The translations under genes and the position numbers were made by a program. DNA of 64,000 bases, from NCBI RefSeq assembly GCF_005239225.2, contig NC_133287.1, positions 18,542,519-18,606,518 on the forward strand, given 5' to 3'. This stretch comes from Populus alba (Eukaryota; Streptophyta; Magnoliopsida; Malpighiales; Salicaceae). Below are positions 59,200 to 64,000 of this stretch, one piece after another. The notes under the pieces are model-generated. The model worked only from the letters and a program-made list of their open reading frames with translations, was not told the DNA's origin and searched no databases. Position 1 is the first letter of the stretch, and every line of letters starts with the position of its first letter.

Positions 59200-61964
59200 G
59201 AGATGATATATTTGCTAGCTACCATTGCTATGGCTGAATTATCTGCTCTAGCTACACGAGCAAATTAATGGGAGTTGGCATAGATTAAGGGATAGACGTC
59301 CACATGTTTAAAAGTGAACTTTAACACCACTTCCTCATCGATATAAAACCAAAATAAAGAAGTTGCATCCGCCTTACCTTGGATGATTGGATCAAGAAAC
59401 CAATTATGGTGTTGCAAGAAGCCAAGAACAGATCAATAATTGACATACGTAGAGTACTGTTTCGTGAGTTCTAGACCAAAGTAGAGATGACTCCAGCTCA
59501 ATATATTTTTTTGTTTATGAAGAAACTCAAATCCATAAATAGGGTGTTAGCTCAATTAAACATAAATTTAACATCATGCTAGATCTAATATATTTTAGTT
59601 TAGTTATAAATTGAGCTCAGATCACCGTGGATTTAATAGAATTTCAAATTATTTTCCTCTAGGATTGATTATACATCAAACCCAATTGAACTTAAAAATC
59701 CATGCTAGAATTATAATATTTTATTTTTAGAATATTTACATGAATTATTCATGTCAGAGATAATCATCTCCTTATATCTATAGATATATAAAATATCTCT
59801 CAAGAGATCTATAATATTTTTCATCTTATTAATAATATATAAGTGATATTTATTTCTCATTAATGTCATAAAAAACAAAGGATTTTCTAGTCTTTTCTTT
59901 CACTAAAGATGACAAAAATTAAAGGATTATAAATACCCTATGAACCACTTCAATAAAAATGTGTGTGTGTGTGTATAGCATTAATCACAAAACACCAAAA
60001 ACAAACACCATTATTCTTAAAATTTAAAAACTTTATTTATTATAATTCTCATCTAAAGTATTATCAAATTTTCCATATGTTTCAATTCTTGAGTTAAGAA
60101 GGAAAAAAATAATAAGATAAACATTTGATTAAGCATAACACAAACACCAAATAACATGTTACTTGAAGATATTGAATTTTTGGTACGTCTATCACCTTTA
60201 TCTATCCTGTTCTTGGTGACCTTCGAAAATGACATAATAGTTCCCACTAATGGATACCAAACAATCCACGGTTGATGGATCATGTCATCTTATCATATTC
60301 TCTGAAAACGATTAAAATTGACTATATTTATGTGCCACATGCCGCATGTTAGTAAGCACTATATCCGGACAATACATTAACACATCAATATCATTAAACC
60401 GGTGCCCTCCTGTTCACTTCTCCCTCTCCCTCTCCCTCTCTACTTATTTGACATCATTTATGAACTGTAAGTTACGAGCAATAACATTGCACTCTCTTCG
60501 TTCTCAAGCTCCTCTTTTTCCTGTGATTAATTTCACACCATGGCACTGTTTTCAGTTATGCCAAGTTTGGTGGGAGGGGTCCTCCAATTTGAGCATGGCG
60601 CCCGCCTAGGTCTAGCAGGGTAGCCTGCCTTGTTCGCTGGGGAGGCTGTCTTGCATGCTCAATGCGGTGTGTGTGTGGATAAAGTGGCAAATTAAAGCGG
60701 TGGTTCTGGTGAGGAGACGCGCGGTGAAGGGCCCTCACGCTCGTTGAAGTACACAGATGGAGCTCCAATGGAGGATGGAATCAAAATCAATTGGATAAGT
60801 TGCTGAAAGCCACTCACTTTATGCCAAATTATTGAGAGCCCTGTGAGATATAAGCTCAAGAAGCACATCCATATATTATGAAATTAAGATATGATCTTTA
60901 CATAGGAGCTAGTGACATTATTCTTGTGAAAGGAAAGAAAATATACTATATATTTTTTTAAAATAAATTGGTATTTTTCTATTACCCTCATCATAAACCC
61001 AAATCCAATAAAATCCCACGTCTTTGCATATGAATATTGAATATAGATAATCCGAATAGAGGTTGACTAGAAGAAGAAAAAATAATCTAACATTAAAAGA
61101 GAAATAGTTGTTTGTTCATGGGGGAGGAAGGTGGATGACACTAGAAAAGTACGAGCAACTCCAACGCAGGTATTCAATGAAATGCAAAAATTAATAATAA
61201 TAAAAAAACATTTTAACTCCTTTTTACTTGTTTTTCATGCTCCCATAAGAAAGTTAAATAAAATGCCATTTTAGCATTTTTTTTTAATTTATAAAAATGT
61301 TATTTCTATATATTTTTCAAAAACATCAAAACATTATTTATTGCAATAGTATTTTTTTTTACTAGATTTTATTATATTTTAAAAAAAATATATGTTTTTT
61401 TGGTTTTTTTTATGAAATTATTCAGGTCTCATAATCCATGTTATGAGTTTTGAAGAGTTAAGTCGGGTTAACTTGTATTGTTTTTTTGTATTTATTTAAT
61501 TGAATTTTTTTTTAATTTTTTTTTTAATATTAGATTGATTGAAAATAATTCAGTTTACTTTTAAATCTATAGAGTTAATCGGGTTGTACTAAATTATTAA
61601 AATAATTGTATATGACATATATTAAAATAAACTTTACTCTTCTAAATGGTTTTGTATTATTAAAATGTATATAAATAAAACAATCATATTTATACCATTC
61701 AAAAAATTATATTACCGGCTCCTGTGGAAAGATGCTCTGAGAGGTTACTTTGGCGTGTCAGGCAAGGAAAACGGTGACTGTCACACTATGCATGTACACA
61801 CACGAATGCATACAGCGACGGTTTCCCGGATCACTGTTCTACAGAACAAAAAAGAACGCAGTGAAAAGTAAAAATGAAGAAGAAAAACACCGTTCAAAAT
61901 TGGCAAAATCATGAAACAGTGTGGAATTGTCTGAAGCACAGAGCATTTCCAACAGGTAATTGAG
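59200..61964. other. Intergenic DNA
   Basis: No gene recognised. Contains a TG run near 59961-59974 and a CTCCCT run at 60421-60440. A GC-richer patch at 60560-60770 holds only unconvincing frames. At 61420-61600 there is a degenerate inverse match to the 52-54.7-kb repeat family. Confidence 0.4.
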
Positions 61965-61969
61965 AGGGT

Positions 61970-62140
61970 GTTTGGGAGTATGGTAGTAGTTACTTTTCAA
62001 ATAGTTTTTCGTGTTGAAAAGCATGTTAATAATATTTTTTATTTTTTTAAAAATTATTTTTGATATCAGCACATTAAAATGATCTAAAACGTACGAACCA
62101 CACATAATTTTAATAAAAAAAAAAATTTAAATTTTTTCCA
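61970..62140 (+). repeat. MITE-like family copy, best preserved
   Basis: Begins GTGTTTGGGAGTATGGTAGT, continues TTTTTCGTGTTGAAAAGCAT, core GATATCAGCACATTAAAATG, then ACGTACGAACCACACATAAT and an A/T-rich right arm. I use it as the reference copy for the family. Confidence 0.65.
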
Positions 62141-62249
62141 AAAAAAAGGTTGAATCTTACTGAAAGTCGGCTGTCCCACGTCTGTCCCACAAGTGCTCAA
62201 ACACCAGAAAAGTCTGTCATTGTATACCTATGCTGACCATTTGCTCGTT

Positions 62250-62415
62250 TGGCACTGTAGTAAGAAAATGTTTTTGAAAATTTTAAATTTTGTTTTTTTT
62301 AAATTAATATATTTTTAATATTTTTAAATTATTTTAATATACTGATGTGAAAAATAATTTTTAAAAAATAAAAAATATATATTATTTTAATATGTTTTAG
62401 AATAAAAAACACTTT
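62250..62415 (-). repeat. MITE-like family copy
   Basis: Starts GTTTGGCACTGTAGTAAGAA. Minus-type core ATTTTAATATACTGATGTGA. Confidence 0.5.
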
Positions 62416-62429
62416 TTAAAATAATTATT

Positions 62430-63480
62430 ATCTCACTCCTGTCTATTAAGCTACTGCCTTTGAAAACTTCCCATCTTTTTTAGTTCACCAATGAATTTTC
62501 CCTTTTTCAAAATACGCACACATCAATCTTGACATGGATGGTTTATTTAAATTCAAATAAAACTATCTAAAAGAATTTTCTATGTAGAAAAATTAATTTG
62601 AGAATATCCTTTTGTTATTGTCTAAAATAACAAGCTATAGCGTCCTAGGAAACGCCTTACCTGCGGCATCAACTATTGCTTTATGTGATTGGAAATAGCC
62701 AATTAGATTTACGAAAAAAACCAGAAATTAATCAATGATCTAATCTGAGTCCTTTACATGATAGATCTCAACAAAAAACTTGAAGAGTGAAGGCAACAGG
62801 TAATTAAGAGCAGTAGTTTCCGTATTGATGTTATTTTAAAAATCCAATTAGTGAGAATAAGAATAAGATTCTCAGATTAGATAATTAATTGATTATAACA
62901 ATATTATACACTCTTTCAAGTCAAGGTAATCAATAGTTTATAATTGATATTTGGTAAGCTAATGTAATTTTTAGCTAATACTTGTAAAAGATTTTTTTGA
63001 TGGAGATTAGAACTCTTTAATACTTAAATAAATACTTTTTTAAAAAATATATATATAATAATATTCTAGAGAGATATTTTTAAAATATATATATGCAATA
63101 GAGAACAAAGATTGTGAATATTTGTTCTAAAGGTTTCATGGTGTATTTATAGCACATAAGTCTTGTTTTTTTGTGAAGAGGAGAGTCTGAAATGAAATTT
63201 TATCATGATAACATTTGATGAGAGATAAATATTCTTTATATCTGTATTAATATTTGATGGAAATATAGTGAATTTATGAAGGGCTTTCATACATCTAAAA
63301 GACGCAAAAAAATTAGAGTTCAAGATGTTAAATGCAGCTGAGCCCATGAAAATTGAACTCTTTTTCTAAGCTAGCCCCAAGAGAGATTTTTTTCCTGGTA
63401 AGTTTAAGAAAGGTTGAGTTTGTTCCTTAGGCGAGTACGAGCTGAGCGTGAAAGATAGTTACGCCCACGATTCTAGTCTT
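62430..63480. other. Intergenic DNA
   Basis: AT-rich, with short TA-rich runs near 63050-63100. No gene, RNA or bounded element seen. One small frame near 63147-63347 has no signature. Confidence 0.4.
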
Positions 63481-63484
63481 AGTA

Positions 63485-63665
63485 TTGGTTTGGAAGTGTA
63501 ATAAATATTAATTTTTAAAATATATTTTTTAAAAGAATATATCAAAATAATATTTTTTTATTATATAAAATTTATTTTTATATCATTATATCAAAGCAAT
63601 TAAAAAAGATGAAAAATAATTTAAAACTAAAAGAAAAATAAAAAAAATTAATATATTTTTTTAAA
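63485..63665 (+). repeat. MITE-like family copy
   Basis: Left end GGTTTGGAAGTGTAATAAAT. Core TTTTTATATCATTATATCAA. Right part has AAAGATGAAAAATAATTTAA. Confidence 0.5.
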
Positions 63666-64000
63666 GTGTGACAATGCCAGATAACTATCTTAAAAGTAAC
63701 CCGCGGTAGCATCCGGTTACCTAATTGTACCCCACCTAGCATATGCCTCCTCTTTCATATGCCGACACGTAATAAACGAGACCAGAAGAAACGATAATTT
63801 AACCAATGCAAAAATGACACTAGCTCACATAACTATACCTGGTACGATGTCACATTCCACGTGGATTCATGTGAACCGCATTTCATGCAACACCCATTAT
63901 ATTGCCGTACATGATATCATTATCATTTTCCCCCTGTTTGAATGATCTGTCTATTCTTAGAGGAGTTTTAAGAGCACCAATGAAATCTATTATTTTTTTA
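63666..64000. other. Window end, intergenic
   Basis: No gene seen. Less AT-rich, with TCACATTCCACGTGGATTCA (a CACGTG G-box) near 63850; this could be promoter sequence of a gene beyond the window. Confidence 0.3.

Noticed and set aside
1..64000. CRISPR arrays, operons, bacterial-type signals, tRNA or rRNA genes
   Set aside because: None seen; the window is plant nuclear DNA and no tRNA cloverleaf or rRNA segment was recognised by eye.
1..64000. A functional multi-gene system or biosynthetic cluster
   Set aside because: The genes belong to unrelated processes. The only clustered enzymes are tandem monooxygenase duplicates, with no other pathway genes nearby.

Overview
This window is AT-rich plant nuclear DNA, with multi-exon genes, GT-AG introns, microsatellites and dense decayed transposon sequence. 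The gene set (a PIP2 aquaporin, an HGSNAT-like acetyltransferase, the RPN3 proteasome subunit, FAD monooxygenases, an RBM39/CC1-like splicing factor) is that of a eudicot. The style of the dispersed AT-rich repeats and the SINE-like 3' motif recall poplar/willow (Salicaceae). That placement is inferred from memory of such repeats, not from a search.

Layout, left to right. 805-2155: a complete PIP2-type aquaporin (4 exons, 279 aa). 2.2-7.7 kb: intergenic DNA with a hAT-like non-autonomous element (4253-5040) and a promoter-like cluster of AACGG/MSA motifs with a G-box and no recognised gene beside it (5744-5876). 7726-11868: a complete heparan-alpha-glucosaminide N-acetyltransferase-like gene (13 exons, 419 aa), with a 290-bp TRIM retroelement in intron 4 and one GC-AG intron. 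13400-13690: a second, inverted TRIM copy. 15065-18287: the RPN3 proteasome lid subunit (8 exons, 488 aa). 19.8-20.5 kb: a Ty3/gypsy RNase H remnant.

22.9-35.6 kb: a decayed tandem segmental duplication. Each unit carries an intact 410-aa class A flavin monooxygenase gene (A at 23569-25470, A' at 30697-32593), a ruined monooxygenase paralogue (B, B') and a dead PIF/Harbinger transposon. A and A' keep identical exon lengths in all six exons. B has lost exons 1-3; B' has shrunk to about 180 bp.

35.7-36.2 kb: a GC-rich island with an exon-like plus-strand reading frame. 36438-43424: a complete RBM39/CC1-like splicing factor (RS domain, two RRMs and a UHM; 13 coding exons, 601 aa) with a 5' UTR intron and a 2.9-kb first coding intron. 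All recognised host genes lie on the minus strand.

44-64 kb: no confidently recognised gene. This part holds a dispersed MITE-like family with many copies, about 2.9 kb of roughly 150-170-bp imperfect tandem repeats with a 10-bp hairpin (51.8-54.7 kb), SINE-like fragments, and two exon-like but unidentified minus-strand ORFs near 58.6-59.0 kb. The genes are unrelated housekeeping or specialised-metabolism loci; nothing suggests that they act as one system. The most informative structures are the duplicated monooxygenase/Harbinger block, the TRIM pair and the repeat families.
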